A program made the position numbers and the translations under genes. A DNA stretch of 64,000 bases from Planococcus shenhongbingii (GTDB taxonomy: Bacteria > Bacillota > Bacilli > Bacillales_A > Planococcaceae), in assembly GCF_030413635.1 (NCBI RefSeq), contig NZ_CP129235.1:2418001-2482000 (forward strand), given 5' to 3'. This document shows, one piece after another, positions 7,635 through 16,341 of this stretch. The notes beneath the pieces are model-generated. The model saw nothing but the letters and a program-made list of their open reading frames with translations, did no database searches and was not told the origin of the DNA. How positions within the stretch are numbered: position 1 is the stretch's first letter; every line of letters starts with the position of its first letter.

Positions 7635-8309
7635 TTAAGATCTGTTCATGTTCGTATAAATCAACAGCAAACGGGCCAATTCCATAACTGCTACAGCCGT
7701 TGCTGCAACGTATGTCATGGCTGCGGCGCTCAATACTTTTTTCGCATCGCGCTCTTCTTCATTGCGGATGATATTGTTCGCAAGCAATTGATCCATAGCC
7801 CGGCTGGATGCGTTAAACTCCACCGGCAATGTGATAAGCTGGAAAATTACCCCTGCAGCCAACAAAATAATACCGATCAATAAAGCCCCACTCCAAGCGG
7901 AAAATATACCGATCATGATAAATACCCAAGACATGTTCGAAGAGATATTAACAACGGGCACTAATCGATGGCGTAAACGGAGGAACGAATAATCTTCGGC
8001 ATCCTGAATCGCATGCCCCACTTCGTGTGCCGCCACCGCTGTGCCGGCAACAGATGCTTCATGATAGTTATGGCTGCTTAAAGCCACTGTTTTTGTCAAC
8101 GGGTTGTAATGGTCGCTTAGCATACCACGGCTTTCCACTACTTTTATATCAGACAATCCGTTGTTATCAAGAATGGTACGCGCTACTTGCGCTCCAGTAA
8201 TGCCTGATGTTGAGCGGACTTTTGAGTATTTGCCATATGTTCTCTTTAACTTAAATTGAGCCCACATAGGAATGATCAGCAAAAGGATGAAATAGACAAT
8301 AAAACTCAT
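7635..8309 (-). CDS. yugP: Membrane-anchored neutral zinc metallopeptidase (YugP-like)
   Basis: A 224-residue protein of the YugP zinc protease family. An N-terminal transmembrane anchor (residues about 3-20) precedes the catalytic region with AAHEVGHAIQDAE, an HExxH zinc site, followed by two long hydrophobic segments (about 122-165) and a C-terminal helix. Family length in B. subtilis is similar. The substrate is unknown. It sits in the place where ypjB occurs in B. subtilis, next to ypjA and opposite ypjC. The family assignment is firm; the orthology to yugP is less so. Confidence 0.85.
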   Translation of the reverse strand: MSFIVYFILLLIIPMWAQFKLKRTYGKYSKVRSTSGITGAQVARTILDNNGLSDIKVVESRGMLSDHYNPLTKTVALSSHNYHEASVAGTAVAAHEVGHAIQDAEDYSFLRLRHRLVPVVNISSNMSWVFIMIGIFSAWSGALLIGIILLAAGVIFQLITLPVEFNASSRAMDQLLANNIIRNEEERDAKKVLSAAAMTYVAATAVAVMELARLLLIYTNMNRS

Positions 8310-8360
8310 CTGGTTAATACACCTCTCTTTCTGCTTCTACCTCCATTTTACTAGGATTGG

Positions 8361-8972
8361 TCAGCTATGGTCAACTGATACGCTATGCGGCTTGTTTAAA
8401 TATACGACTAAATATGACAATGCGATGCACGCGATTGACAGCCAAAAAGTGAAATACCCGATCTGTGCAGTGTAGGCATCCAAGCTGCCATAAATCGGCA
8501 TTTGCCCAAAGACATAATCGATGACGTCATTGTGCAGGGTCCAGACCGCTGTAACAGCAGCAGCCAGCCAGCCGAAGCGGTAATGATCGATATAGAGGAC
8601 AGCTTGCAGCGCCATCGCAAAATGAGACCCCACGAGCATCCAGCCGAGCAAGCCGATTGACCCGGTTTCGACCAAAGTCAGTAAATTCATAACCACGGCC
8701 CAAAGCCCATATTTGATCAAAGTGACAAATGCTAAAGCTTCAAATATCGGACTTCTCTTTCCTATTAGCCATAAGCCCAAAACAATGGTGAAGAAAAGGC
8801 TGGCTGTCGGACTATCCGGTACAAATATTAAAAATTTCGGTTCGGTTATTTTCAACTGCCATCCATACCATATGTATCCATAAATCGTTCCGCCTAAGTT
8901 CAGGAGAAAAACCAGCCACAGGAACGGCCGAAACATCAGCCAGGCGGAAATCTTCTGCGCAAAAGAAATCAT
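8361..8972 (-). CDS. ypjA: DUF1405 membrane protein (YpjA)
   Basis: A 203-residue polytopic protein with about six hydrophobic segments (FLWLVFLLNLGGTIYGYIWYG, ASLFFTIVLGLWLI, GLWAVVMNLL, FAMALQAVLYI, GYFTFWLSIACIALSYLVVYL), matching the DUF1405/YpjA family that follows qcrABC in Bacillus. Function is not known. The ATG at 8970-8972 has an AAGGGA ribosome site; the frame is open to a TTG at 8996 but that lies in the terminator behind qcrC. Being directly downstream of qcrC suggests a link to respiration, but that is only positional. Confidence 0.85.
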   Translation of the reverse strand: MISFAQKISAWLMFRPFLWLVFLLNLGGTIYGYIWYGWQLKITEPKFLIFVPDSPTASLFFTIVLGLWLIGKRSPIFEALAFVTLIKYGLWAVVMNLLTLVETGSIGLLGWMLVGSHFAMALQAVLYIDHYRFGWLAAAVTAVWTLHNDVIDYVFGQMPIYGSLDAYTAQIGYFTFWLSIACIALSYLVVYLNKPHSVSVDHS

Positions 8973-8994
8973 CAAATTCTTCCCTTCAGATAGC

Positions 8995-9025
8995 AAAAAA
9001 GAGCCGGTTTCCCGGCTCTTTTTTT
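8995..9025. terminator. Terminator behind qcrC
   Basis: AAAAAAGAGCCGG, loop GTTTC, CCGGCTCTTTTTTT. It separates qcrABC from ypjA, whose ribosome site lies about 10-20 nt further on, so ypjA is probably read through only in part. Confidence 0.8.
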
Positions 9026-9030
9026 AACTA

Positions 9031-9816
9031 TTATTCTTCTCCGCCTAGACCAGCGATAAATTCAGTCATGATCTTAAGATCTTCTTCTGAACCTTCCCAT
9101 GATGGCGGCATTTTTTGTTGTCCATCTTCTTCAATACCATTTACAGCGATTTCTGCAATTTCTTCAGCAGTAAGCCCTGTGTTAGTAAGAGCTGGACCTA
9201 CGGCACCTTCTAAATTGTCGCCATGGCAGCTAATACAAGCGGAACCTGAGTAAATTTCATACCCCGGGGCAGCTGTATCGATTGCCACTTCTTCAACGAT
9301 TTGTCCTTGCGCTTCAGCAGCTTCCCAGTCATGGTTCGCTACGGATTCCCATGTAAGGAAGATGATTGCCGCAACTGCTAGCAGCATGAAGCCCGTAGGA
9401 AGCGGACGTTTTGATGGGCGGCGTTCCGGACCTGGATCCAGGAACGGAGCTAGTGCCAATGCACCAAAAGCAAGTCCTGGCATGATAATTGCACCTATGA
9501 TGTTAAATGGTCCAGATGCAAATTGATATTTAAGCAATTGATATAAGAATAAGAAATACCAGTCTGGCAGTGGAATATAGCCTGTATCTGTCGGATCTGC
9601 CTTACCTTCTAGTGGTGAAGGATGGGCGACAGTCAATAGCAAGAAACCGATCAAGAAGACTGCACCAATCATCCATTCTTTCAAAAGGAAGTTTGGCCAG
9701 AAAGCTTCTGTCTTGCCAGGATATTCGGAGTAATCTTTAGGGATATTCGGTTTACGATGCTGCAAACCTGGAATACGAGAATCCCCAACGAATTTCATCC
9801 CTTTTCCGCGATGCAT
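9031..9816 (-). CDS. qcrC: Menaquinol:cytochrome c reductase, cytochrome b/c subunit
   Basis: Fusion typical of Bacillales: residues about 50-160 are the subunit-IV-like C-terminal half of cytochrome b (three membrane helices, LPDWYFLFLYQLLKYQFASGP), followed by an anchored cytochrome c domain with the covalent heme site CISCH (about residues 193-197) and a methionine ligand in QKMPPSW. It passes electrons from menaquinol through QcrA and QcrB to cytochrome c. Length 261, close to B. subtilis. Last gene of qcrABC, ended by a terminator. Confidence 0.96.
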   Translation of the reverse strand: MHRGKGMKFVGDSRIPGLQHRKPNIPKDYSEYPGKTEAFWPNFLLKEWMIGAVFLIGFLLLTVAHPSPLEGKADPTDTGYIPLPDWYFLFLYQLLKYQFASGPFNIIGAIIMPGLAFGALALAPFLDPGPERRPSKRPLPTGFMLLAVAAIIFLTWESVANHDWEAAEAQGQIVEEVAIDTAAPGYEIYSGSACISCHGDNLEGAVGPALTNTGLTAEEIAEIAVNGIEEDGQQKMPPSWEGSEEDLKIMTEFIAGLGGEE

Positions 9817-9854
9817 AGTGTCCCCTCCTTAAAAAATCCTTGTGGCCGCTAGTC

Positions 9855-10529
9855 TTATAGCGGGCCGGAAATACCTTGTTTTCTGATCATGATAAAATGC
9901 GCTGCAAGCAACCCAAGCAAAGCAGCTGGTAAGAAGAATACGTGAATTGCAAAGAATCGTGTCAGAGTCTGTGCACCGAGGATAGTTGAGTCCCCAGCAA
10001 GAAGAATCTTGATTGATTCACCGATAACCGGTACAGAAGCGGCGATTTCAATACCAACTTTTGTTGCAAATAACGCTTTCATATCCCATGGAAGCAAATA
10101 ACCTGTGAAACTTAAACCGAGGATAACACCGAATAGCATAACTCCGACGATCCAGTTTAATTCACGAGGTTTTTTATAAGAACCTGTAAAGAATACTCGC
10201 AATGTATGAAGGAAAATCATAACAACTACAAGAGAAGCTCCCCAGTGGTGCATCCCACGCACTATTTCTCCAAAAGCGACTTCGTTTTGAAGATAATAAA
10301 CCGATTCCCATGCATTTTCAATATCTGGCACATAATACATTGTCAAAAACATACCGGATAGAATCTGGATTACCGTGATGAAGAAAGTCAATCCTCCAAA
10401 ACAATAAACGAATGCTGAAAAATGGTGTGCGGGGTTTACGTGTTCCGGTACTTCATGGTCAGCAATATCGCGCCAGATCGGCGTAATATCTAAACGCTCA
10501 TCAACCCAATCATATAACTTGTTTAGCAC
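9855..10529 (-). CDS. qcrB: Menaquinol:cytochrome c reductase, cytochrome b6-type subunit
   Basis: A 224-residue membrane subunit equivalent to cytochrome b6. It holds the heme ligand histidines in RGMHHWGASLVVVMIFLHTLRVFFTG and FFAIHVFFLPAALLGLLAAHF, and the quinone-site stretch GLSFTGYLLPWDMKALFAT. Four membrane helices are evident. The gene lies 21 nt from qcrA and 38 nt from qcrC. Works in the cytoplasmic membrane as the quinol-oxidising core. Confidence 0.96.
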   Translation of the reverse strand: MLNKLYDWVDERLDITPIWRDIADHEVPEHVNPAHHFSAFVYCFGGLTFFITVIQILSGMFLTMYYVPDIENAWESVYYLQNEVAFGEIVRGMHHWGASLVVVMIFLHTLRVFFTGSYKKPRELNWIVGVMLFGVILGLSFTGYLLPWDMKALFATKVGIEIAASVPVIGESIKILLAGDSTILGAQTLTRFFAIHVFFLPAALLGLLAAHFIMIRKQGISGPL

Positions 10530-10550
10530 TGGTGTCGTACCCCCTAACTA

Positions 10551-11054
10551 TTAAACTATTGTGTTCGCTTGTATTGCTCCGATTGCCAAAAAGCCATCTC
10601 TTTCTTCCACTTCGTATTCATCGAGTGGCCCTAGCGGCGGTGTTCCTGCAACGTTTTGGCCGTTCTTTTCGTAACGTCCGGCGTGGCATGGACAGAAGAA
10701 TTGGCTCGGGTGTTCCGGATCCCCCGCCCAGTTCACTGTGCATCCTAAGTGTTTGCAGACTGGTGAAAGGGCAACAATTTTATCCCCTTCTTTGTAAACC
10801 CAAGCTGAACTTGTTACTTCAGATGTATACCAAGCATCCACCTGCTCGTAGGCGAAGTCGACGCGTACAGGTTCTTCAGTTAAATCAGCTACTGCTTGGT
10901 CGGTTAAAATGTAATCTCCAGCATCTTTCTGCTGAAGAACCGGGTCAACCGCAAAACGAACCATTGGCATTAACATTCCCGCTGCCATAAATCCGCCGAC
11001 ACCTGTTAAAGTGTAACCTAAAAATTGACGTCGTGATACACGATTATTACTCAT
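10551..11054 (-). CDS. qcrA: Menaquinol:cytochrome c reductase, Rieske iron-sulfur subunit
   Basis: Rieske [2Fe-2S] protein of 167 residues. An N-terminal twin-arginine-like sequence (VSRRQFLGYTLTGVGGFMAAG) acts as export signal and anchor. The cluster site is CKHLGCTVNW and CPCHAGRY. I use the ATG at 11052-11054 with a GAGGGG ribosome site; this gives exactly the B. subtilis length, whereas the open frame reaches 11102. The upstream region has a SigA-type promoter and a paired repeat that fits a ResD site. Confidence 0.96.
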   Translation of the reverse strand: MSNNRVSRRQFLGYTLTGVGGFMAAGMLMPMVRFAVDPVLQQKDAGDYILTDQAVADLTEEPVRVDFAYEQVDAWYTSEVTSSAWVYKEGDKIVALSPVCKHLGCTVNWAGDPEHPSQFFCPCHAGRYEKNGQNVAGTPPLGPLDEYEVEERDGFLAIGAIQANTIV

Positions 11055-11129
11055 CCTTTTCCCCCCTCTAACATTCAAGGTCAGTCCAATGGACATACTC
11101 AATTCAAATATAATTACTAGGACAACCTA

Positions 11130-11190
11130 ATGATATATCAATCAAATGTTAAGGTCAATATCGCATTGAAGCGATTGTGACAGATTGTGA
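11130..11190 (-). promoter_or_regulatory. qcrABC promoter with candidate ResD site
   Basis: Minus-strand -35 TTGACC (11153-11158), 17-nt spacer, -10 TATCAT (11130-11135). Upstream, two direct copies of ATTGTGA (plus-strand 11174-11180 and 11184-11190) are spaced exactly 10 bp, the pattern expected for an OmpR-family regulator. They centre near -59. ResD activates qcrABC in B. subtilis and recognises TTGTGAA-like half sites; binding here is inferred. Confidence 0.55.
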
Positions 11191-11195
11191 ACATT

Positions 11196-11648
11196 TCATG
11201 AATGCTGTGTCCATTCATTGATAAAAAGCGGCAACACTTGGCGCAGCTGGTCTTCCATAACCGATTGCTTGAAGGATTGGTCCATGCTTTCGGTCGGAAT
11301 TGCAGGCAGCCAAATTACATTTTTAAATTCTTCCAAGGACCGCCATTCAGCATCAGTTGTTATATAAAAGATATGTTTAAACTCTGTATTTCCTATTTCT
11401 TTAGTCAATTCGTCAGCCAATCTAGAACGATCTGCCCCTTTGGCATATGATACGGGCGGAAACAATAAAATGCGTCCTTTAAATTGCTTTTCCAATAAAT
11501 TGGCCAGCGATTGAAGATAATCGGAAGCACTTGCACTTGTTTTCAATCCGGACGAATTTAAATCCAACTGAACCAAAGGGACAACCGCTGAATCGACATA
11601 TTCTTTTTGTTGCAAGTATTGATCTATTTCTTTCCCTGAAAAATGCAT
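11196..11648 (-). CDS. ypiF: DUF2487 protein (YpiF)
   Basis: A 150-residue soluble protein beginning MHFSGKEIDQYLQQKEYVDSA, the form I recall for DUF2487/YpiF, which lies directly upstream of qcrA in Bacillus. No catalytic motif or membrane segment is seen. Function unknown. It starts 6 nt from the ypiB stop, and the qcrA promoter lies just behind it, so ypiABF and qcrABC look like separate but possibly read-through units. Confidence 0.82.
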   Translation of the reverse strand: MHFSGKEIDQYLQQKEYVDSAVVPLVQLDLNSSGLKTSASASDYLQSLANLLEKQFKGRILLFPPVSYAKGADRSRLADELTKEIGNTEFKHIFYITTDAEWRSLEEFKNVIWLPAIPTESMDQSFKQSVMEDQLRQVLPLFINEWTQHS

Positions 11649-11653
11649 ATCGC

Positions 11654-12217
11654 CTATTCACTCTCCATTTTCTTTAAAGCCTTGATAGATTGAAGCAACG
11701 CGGAAAGCTCGAAGAATTTCTGGCGGTCATTCGCATCGAGGGCTTCATCTATTTGTCTTAAAATTGTATCTTCTTGAAAAGCAGCCATACTTTCTTCCAG
11801 CACTTTTTCGGCAAGCAGCCGGTCTTCATCAGTGATGGTTGCATGCTTTGGCATGTACGGATTTTCTTCAAGCACTGACATATACAGCGCTGAAGGCGGT
11901 TGGTTCGGGAAATTCAACTGGACGAACAAATCTTCATCGGGATTAAGCCGCAAGTCATGGAAAGACTTTTCCGCATCCGCCGTCATCAGATTTCCTTTAT
12001 AAAAGCGGAAAGGAATTTCCTTCGATTCAGTGGAGGACATGACCATTGCGCGTGGGCAATAATGTGCCTCTTCAACAAAGTGAGTTTTTTCGAGCAGGTC
12101 TTCATTGCTTAACATGTAGTTGAGAATCCAGATGCATTCCCGTCTTTTCATTTTGTGGGTCTGCAAAAACCAGCGGACAAACTGCTTTTTTTCTCCTACC
12201 GAAATATAAGCGGTCAT
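11654..12217 (-). CDS. ypiB: UPF0302 protein (YpiB)
   Basis: A 187-residue soluble protein of the UPF0302/YpiB family: SVGEKKQFVRWFLQTHKMKRRECIWILNY at the N-terminus is strongly typical, then LEKTHFVEEAHYCPRAM. The C-terminal 35 residues (LRQIDEALDANDRQKFFELSA) look like the IDEAL motif region (IDxALDxxDxxxF) found in several Bacillales adaptor or regulatory proteins. The ATG at 12215-12217 has an AAAGGAGGAG site 6 nt before it. Function unknown. Confidence 0.87.
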   Translation of the reverse strand: MTAYISVGEKKQFVRWFLQTHKMKRRECIWILNYMLSNEDLLEKTHFVEEAHYCPRAMVMSSTESKEIPFRFYKGNLMTADAEKSFHDLRLNPDEDLFVQLNFPNQPPSALYMSVLEENPYMPKHATITDEDRLLAEKVLEESMAAFQEDTILRQIDEALDANDRQKFFELSALLQSIKALKKMESE

Positions 12218-12231
12218 GAAAACTCCTCCTT

Positions 12232-13485
12232 TCAATCAAACGACTGTTGCCAATCAAACCATTCAGGGTTTTCCGGTTCCAGCGCCTGAAGTTCTTTAAT
12301 GATTTCGAGGGCTTTCTCTCTTTTCCCTTCCTCAATCAGAAAACGTGCATACTTCTCCAAGAAATTCGAGTCATCATGAAATGCGGGATAGGCTTTTCCG
12401 AAATAGGCAGCTGCCTTATCGAATTGTTCAGTCCGCTCGTAAGATTCGGCAATCATCGGGTAAAGGCCTGCCCAATCATCTTCATTGGCCACAACGCTTT
12501 CAGCCAACTCCAGTACATCTTCATCCATTTCTTCAGCATGGAAATAAGAAACGAGAGTATAGATCGCTTCCATATACTCTGGATCCAATGCAATCGCTTG
12601 CCTTAAATAATTGACTCCTTCTTCAGCTTTGCCAAGTTTCAATGCCAATTTTCCAGCAAACAAATAGAGCTCTTTGCTGAATTCGTCTCTTGCAATCCCT
12701 TCGAGAATTGCCGTATAGGCGGCCTCATAGTCTTCTGCCATATTGAAGCTCTGTGCACGAAGTAAATACGCAGAGAAATAATCGGGGTCAATTTCAATCA
12801 GCTCGCCCAGCCGGCGCCCGGCCAATTCGTACTGCCGCGTCTGGAATGCGGCAAAAGCTGCGCCATATAAGACATCCGGCTGAATTTGGTCTTTCAAAAC
12901 TTCTTCGTAATAAGGCAAGGCTTCTTCATAAGCGGCGCCTGCACTATAAACTTCCGCCAGCCTCTCGGAAAGGTTGACTCCTTCTATTGCAACTTCCTGC
13001 GCTTTTAAATCCTGGTAGATTTTAGCGGATTCCAAGTAGCGCCCCGAATCCAGCAGCAGCTCCGCTTTTGCCTGAAGCAGCAACGGTTCGTCCGGAAGCA
13101 GCTCTATCGCTTCGTTCAAGCGGCTTTCGGCAGCTTCCAGAAGTCCTTGCAGCTGAAACAGATCTGCCAGCGTAACGAGCACCTGTGGGTATAATTCATC
13201 GTCTTTCGAAATTTCCATTAAAGTGTTGAGCGCTTCGTCTTCACGGTCCACTTCAATCAGCAGGTTTGCCCGGTCAACTTTCAATTGGGATTCTTCCGGG
13301 AAAACGTATTGGAGATGTTCCAGGACTTTAATCGCTTCTTCAACATAGCCAATTTCAGCTAACCACTCGGATAAATCGTATTGCTCCTCCGGATCCCCGT
13401 TTAGCAAAAATGGTTCCAGTAAAGCGTTTACGGAATCAGGATCCCCCAGCTCAACTGCTTTTTGAATATCTTCAATGCTTGCCAT
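12232..13485 (-). CDS. ypiA: TPR-repeat protein (YpiA)
   Basis: A 417-residue acidic protein made almost wholly of tetratricopeptide-type helical pairs (for example residues ELLPDEPLLLQAKAELLLDSG, IDPDYFSAYLLRAQSFNMAE, LDPEYMEAIYTLVSYFHAEE). It likely acts as a protein-binding scaffold; no partner is known. Start at ATG 13483-13485 with AGGTGA upstream gives about the B. subtilis length. It leads the ypiA-ypiB-ypiF group, lying between aroA and the qcr genes. Confidence 0.86.
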   Translation of the reverse strand: MASIEDIQKAVELGDPDSVNALLEPFLLNGDPEEQYDLSEWLAEIGYVEEAIKVLEHLQYVFPEESQLKVDRANLLIEVDREDEALNTLMEISKDDELYPQVLVTLADLFQLQGLLEAAESRLNEAIELLPDEPLLLQAKAELLLDSGRYLESAKIYQDLKAQEVAIEGVNLSERLAEVYSAGAAYEEALPYYEEVLKDQIQPDVLYGAAFAAFQTRQYELAGRRLGELIEIDPDYFSAYLLRAQSFNMAEDYEAAYTAILEGIARDEFSKELYLFAGKLALKLGKAEEGVNYLRQAIALDPEYMEAIYTLVSYFHAEEMDEDVLELAESVVANEDDWAGLYPMIAESYERTEQFDKAAAYFGKAYPAFHDDSNFLEKYARFLIEEGKREKALEIIKELQALEPENPEWFDWQQSFD

Positions 13486-13570
13486 ACTATCACCTATTCT
13501 TTCAGTTTCATACTTCCATCCTACACGAAAGTGTGTTCGAATCATAACAAAAAACCCCCCAAATGGAGAG

Positions 13571-14857
13571 TTAATTGATCAAAGAATTCATCTGTTCGAC
13601 AAAATTTGGAAACGATACAGCAATGCAGTCAGGGTCGTCGATATGGACTTCTCCTTCTGCTGCCAAAGCAGCAACTGCGGCCATCATGCCTAGACGATGG
13701 TCCCCATATGTTTTCATGTCAGCGCCGTTTAAAGCAGTCGGTCCATTAATGACCATGCCATCATCAGTGGCTGTGATATCGGCACCCATTTTAGACAGTT
13801 CCGCAACCACTGCAGCGATTCTGTCTGTTTCTTTCACACGGAGTTCTTCCGCGTCTTTGATGATTGTTGTCCCATGAGCCTGAGTGGCAATGAGGGCAAT
13901 AAGCGGAATTTCATCAATCAATCTCGGAATCAGTTCTCCTCCGATTTCAATGCCTTTAAGCTTCGAGGAACGTATTGTCAAATCTGCTGAAGGCTCGCCT
14001 TCAACTGCTCTCTCGGTCCAGTCGACATCTGCCCCCATTTGTTTGATAACATCAAGAATTCCGGTCCGCGTCGGATTGCTTCCGACATTCGTGAGCAGTA
14101 CTTCACTTTGTTCTGTTATCAAAGCAGCCCCAATCATGAAGGCGGCAGAAGAAATATCTCCCGGCACCTGGACATGGGCAGCCTTCAGTTTTTGGCCGCC
14201 TTCCAGTTCAATGGCGCCATCGTTCCTTTTTGTTAACGTTGCACCGAAATGTTCCAGCATGATTTCCGTATGGTCGCGTGTCGGCACAGGTTCAGTGATA
14301 ACTGTTTTGCCTTCTGCCTTTAAAGCGGCGAGCAAAATTGCCGATTTCACTTGTGCACTGGCGACCGGCAACGTGTAATTGATCGCCTGTAACTTAGTTC
14401 CTTGGATTGCCAATGGCGTATATTGGCCATCCTGGCGTCCGCGGATATCCGCACCCATTTCGCGCAGCGGATTAATGATCCGTTTCATCGGACGCTTTGC
14501 AATGGACTCATCACCTGCCATGACAGAATGGAAAGAAGTCCCTGCAAGCAGCCCAAGCATGAGCCGGGTTGTGGTGCCCGAGTTTCCGGTATCCAGCACT
14601 TCAGAAGGTTCTTGCCAAGATTCTTCACCAGCACTTTTAATGGTAACGGACTTCCCGGTCAATTCGATGTCTACACCCAACTTCCGGAAACAGCTAATGG
14701 TGCTCAAACAGTCATCGCCCAGCAAAAAACCTTCAACTGTCGTAGTTCCAGCGGCCATTGATCCGAACATGATCGCCCGATGGGAAATGGATTTATCTCC
14801 CGGCACTTGTATGGTCCCTTTCAATGAAGGATTTGAATAAGATAAAGTCAAAGTCAT
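13571..14857 (-). CDS. aroA: 3-phosphoshikimate 1-carboxyvinyltransferase (EPSP synthase)
   Basis: Sixth step of the shikimate pathway, joining phosphoenolpyruvate to shikimate-3-phosphate. The 428-residue product has [61 protein letters not shown] and KETDRIAA, all in the expected order for the two inverse alpha/beta domains. The loop sequence [11 protein letters not shown] and the RPMKR spacing are those of the Firmicute-type enzyme. It follows tyrA by 15 nt. Confidence 0.96.
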   Translation of the reverse strand: MTLTLSYSNPSLKGTIQVPGDKSISHRAIMFGSMAAGTTTVEGFLLGDDCLSTISCFRKLGVDIELTGKSVTIKSAGEESWQEPSEVLDTGNSGTTTRLMLGLLAGTSFHSVMAGDESIAKRPMKRIINPLREMGADIRGRQDGQYTPLAIQGTKLQAINYTLPVASAQVKSAILLAALKAEGKTVITEPVPTRDHTEIMLEHFGATLTKRNDGAIELEGGQKLKAAHVQVPGDISSAAFMIGAALITEQSEVLLTNVGSNPTRTGILDVIKQMGADVDWTERAVEGEPSADLTIRSSKLKGIEIGGELIPRLIDEIPLIALIATQAHGTTIIKDAEELRVKETDRIAAVVAELSKMGADITATDDGMVINGPTALNGADMKTYGDHRLGMMAAVAALAAEGEVHIDDPDCIAVSFPNFVEQMNSLIN

Positions 14858-14872
14858 TAAACTGCCATCCTT

Positions 14873-15961
14873 TCAGGAAATATACGTATCGTATGCTGTT
14901 CTTTTACTAATGCATTCTTTTGCCCGTTCACGGTCTTCAGGAGTTTGGAAACTGATGACTAAAATCCCGAAGACGTCCTCGCGGGTCTCCAGAATCCGCA
15001 AATTGACGATGCTGATTTGTTCTTCCGCCAGATAACCAGCTATTTCGGAAATGCTTCCTGGAACATCCGGAATATCGATATACAAGTCATACACACTATA
15101 CATTGCTCCGTGGCCAGCAATCGGAAGTTCGTCCCGCACCGATTTGGCACGTTGGAAATACTGCTGGATTGGTTCTGGTTCATTTCGGACCAATAAGTCC
15201 CGCAGTTGCTCCATTTCCTCCATCCAATTAGTCAATTGCTGGACAATCATATCATTGTTTTGTGTAGTTATGTCCCGCCACATTTCCGGGTTCGACGACG
15301 CGATTCGGGTAATATCCCGAAAACCTCCTGCTGCGAGCTGCTTGGCAAACGGATATTCTTCCTCTTTAGCCAATTGGTGCACCAATGAAGCTGCTATCAG
15401 ATGCGGAAAATGGCTGACGATTGCTGTCATATAATCATGTTCATCAGCTTTCAGCACTTTGACTTTCGCTTTCGTCACCGACAAAAGTTCTTTTAGAAAA
15501 GAGATGCTTTCTTCACTGGTGCCTTCCGATGGCGTCAAAATATAAAAGGCGTTCTCAAACAAAACCTCTTTTGCAGCCTCTACACCACTTTTGTGGGAAC
15601 CTACCATCGGATGGCCGCCAATGAACGTATGGTTCAATTTTTTCGCAGCTTCCATGATATGGTTTTTAGTGCTGCCGGTATCGGTCAAAATGACATCTTC
15701 TTTCAAATTCCAATACTGGCTTTGTTCCATCAACTTGATTGTAGTGCCTACTGGTGTCGCAAAAACGATGACATCCGCTTCTGCGGCTGCTCTTTCTAGA
15801 GACGGAGGTGAGCTATGTATAATACCCATTTTAAAAGCTTTTCTGGCTGTATGCGGGTCTGCATCATATCCGGCAACTTGTACGCCGGCATGCCGCTGCA
15901 GCGCTTTTGCCAATGACCCGCCGATCAAGCCAAGCCCGATGATCAGCACTTGTGGGTTCAT
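14873..15961 (-). CDS. tyrA: Prephenate dehydrogenase with ACT domain
   Basis: Makes 4-hydroxyphenylpyruvate for tyrosine. N-terminal Rossmann motif VLIIGLGLIGGSLAKAL, FIGGHPMVGSHKSGVEAA (substrate site), then a helical dimerisation domain, and from about residue 288 an ACT domain (YDLYIDIPDVPGSISEIAGYL...) that probably senses tyrosine. Its start overlaps the aroH stop by 4 nt. In B. subtilis the trp genes and hisC lie between aroH and tyrA; here they are directly fused in order. Confidence 0.95.
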   Translation of the reverse strand: MNPQVLIIGLGLIGGSLAKALQRHAGVQVAGYDADPHTARKAFKMGIIHSSPPSLERAAAEADVIVFATPVGTTIKLMEQSQYWNLKEDVILTDTGSTKNHIMEAAKKLNHTFIGGHPMVGSHKSGVEAAKEVLFENAFYILTPSEGTSEESISFLKELLSVTKAKVKVLKADEHDYMTAIVSHFPHLIAASLVHQLAKEEEYPFAKQLAAGGFRDITRIASSNPEMWRDITTQNNDMIVQQLTNWMEEMEQLRDLLVRNEPEPIQQYFQRAKSVRDELPIAGHGAMYSVYDLYIDIPDVPGSISEIAGYLAEEQISIVNLRILETREDVFGILVISFQTPEDRERAKECISKRTAYDTYIS

Positions 15962-16341
15962 AGCATTTTCGCCTCATTGTTTTTGACCAGATCAGGACGC
16001 AATTTCACAGCATCATTCAAATAAACATGCTGGATTTCCTTTTGAGCCAATGTTGTATTTACATGCATCATGACGCGGATGCATAGCGGCAAACTGCCTG
16101 GAACATCCATTTCATGCGTGCACATGACAGGAACATAAGTCCAGTTTTCAAGTGTCCGCACCGCTTTTGCCGGAAACGCCGATGCGATATCGGTGGTCGT
16201 TGAAATGATGACGGAAGCCACATCATCCGGTTTAATCCGGTTTTCTTTTGCCATTTCTAAAACAAGACGGCCCGTTTCACGCAAAACATCTTCCGGCTGA
16301 TCGGCTGCCACAGTAATGGCTCCTCTAACTCCTCGGATCAT
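15958..16341 (-). CDS. aroH: Chorismate mutase, AroH type
   Basis: Trimeric chorismate mutase of 127 residues, converting chorismate to prephenate. MIRGVRGAITVAADQPEDVLRET carries the N-terminal active-site arginine; AVRTLENWTYVPVMCTHEMDVPGSLPLCIRVMMHVNT carries the conserved glutamate, cysteine and arginine region. Overlaps both aroB and tyrA by 4 nt, implying translational coupling along the branch from chorismate to tyrosine. Confidence 0.95.
   Translation of the reverse strand: MIRGVRGAITVAADQPEDVLRETGRLVLEMAKENRIKPDDVASVIISTTTDIASAFPAKAVRTLENWTYVPVMCTHEMDVPGSLPLCIRVMMHVNTTLAQKEIQHVYLNDAVKLRPDLVKNNEAKML

Noticed and set aside
7079-7687. ORFs of 67-89 codons within the repeat cluster
   Set aside because: They run across repeat copies on both strands, differ between copies and lack start signals; the paired-arm structure explains the sequence better.
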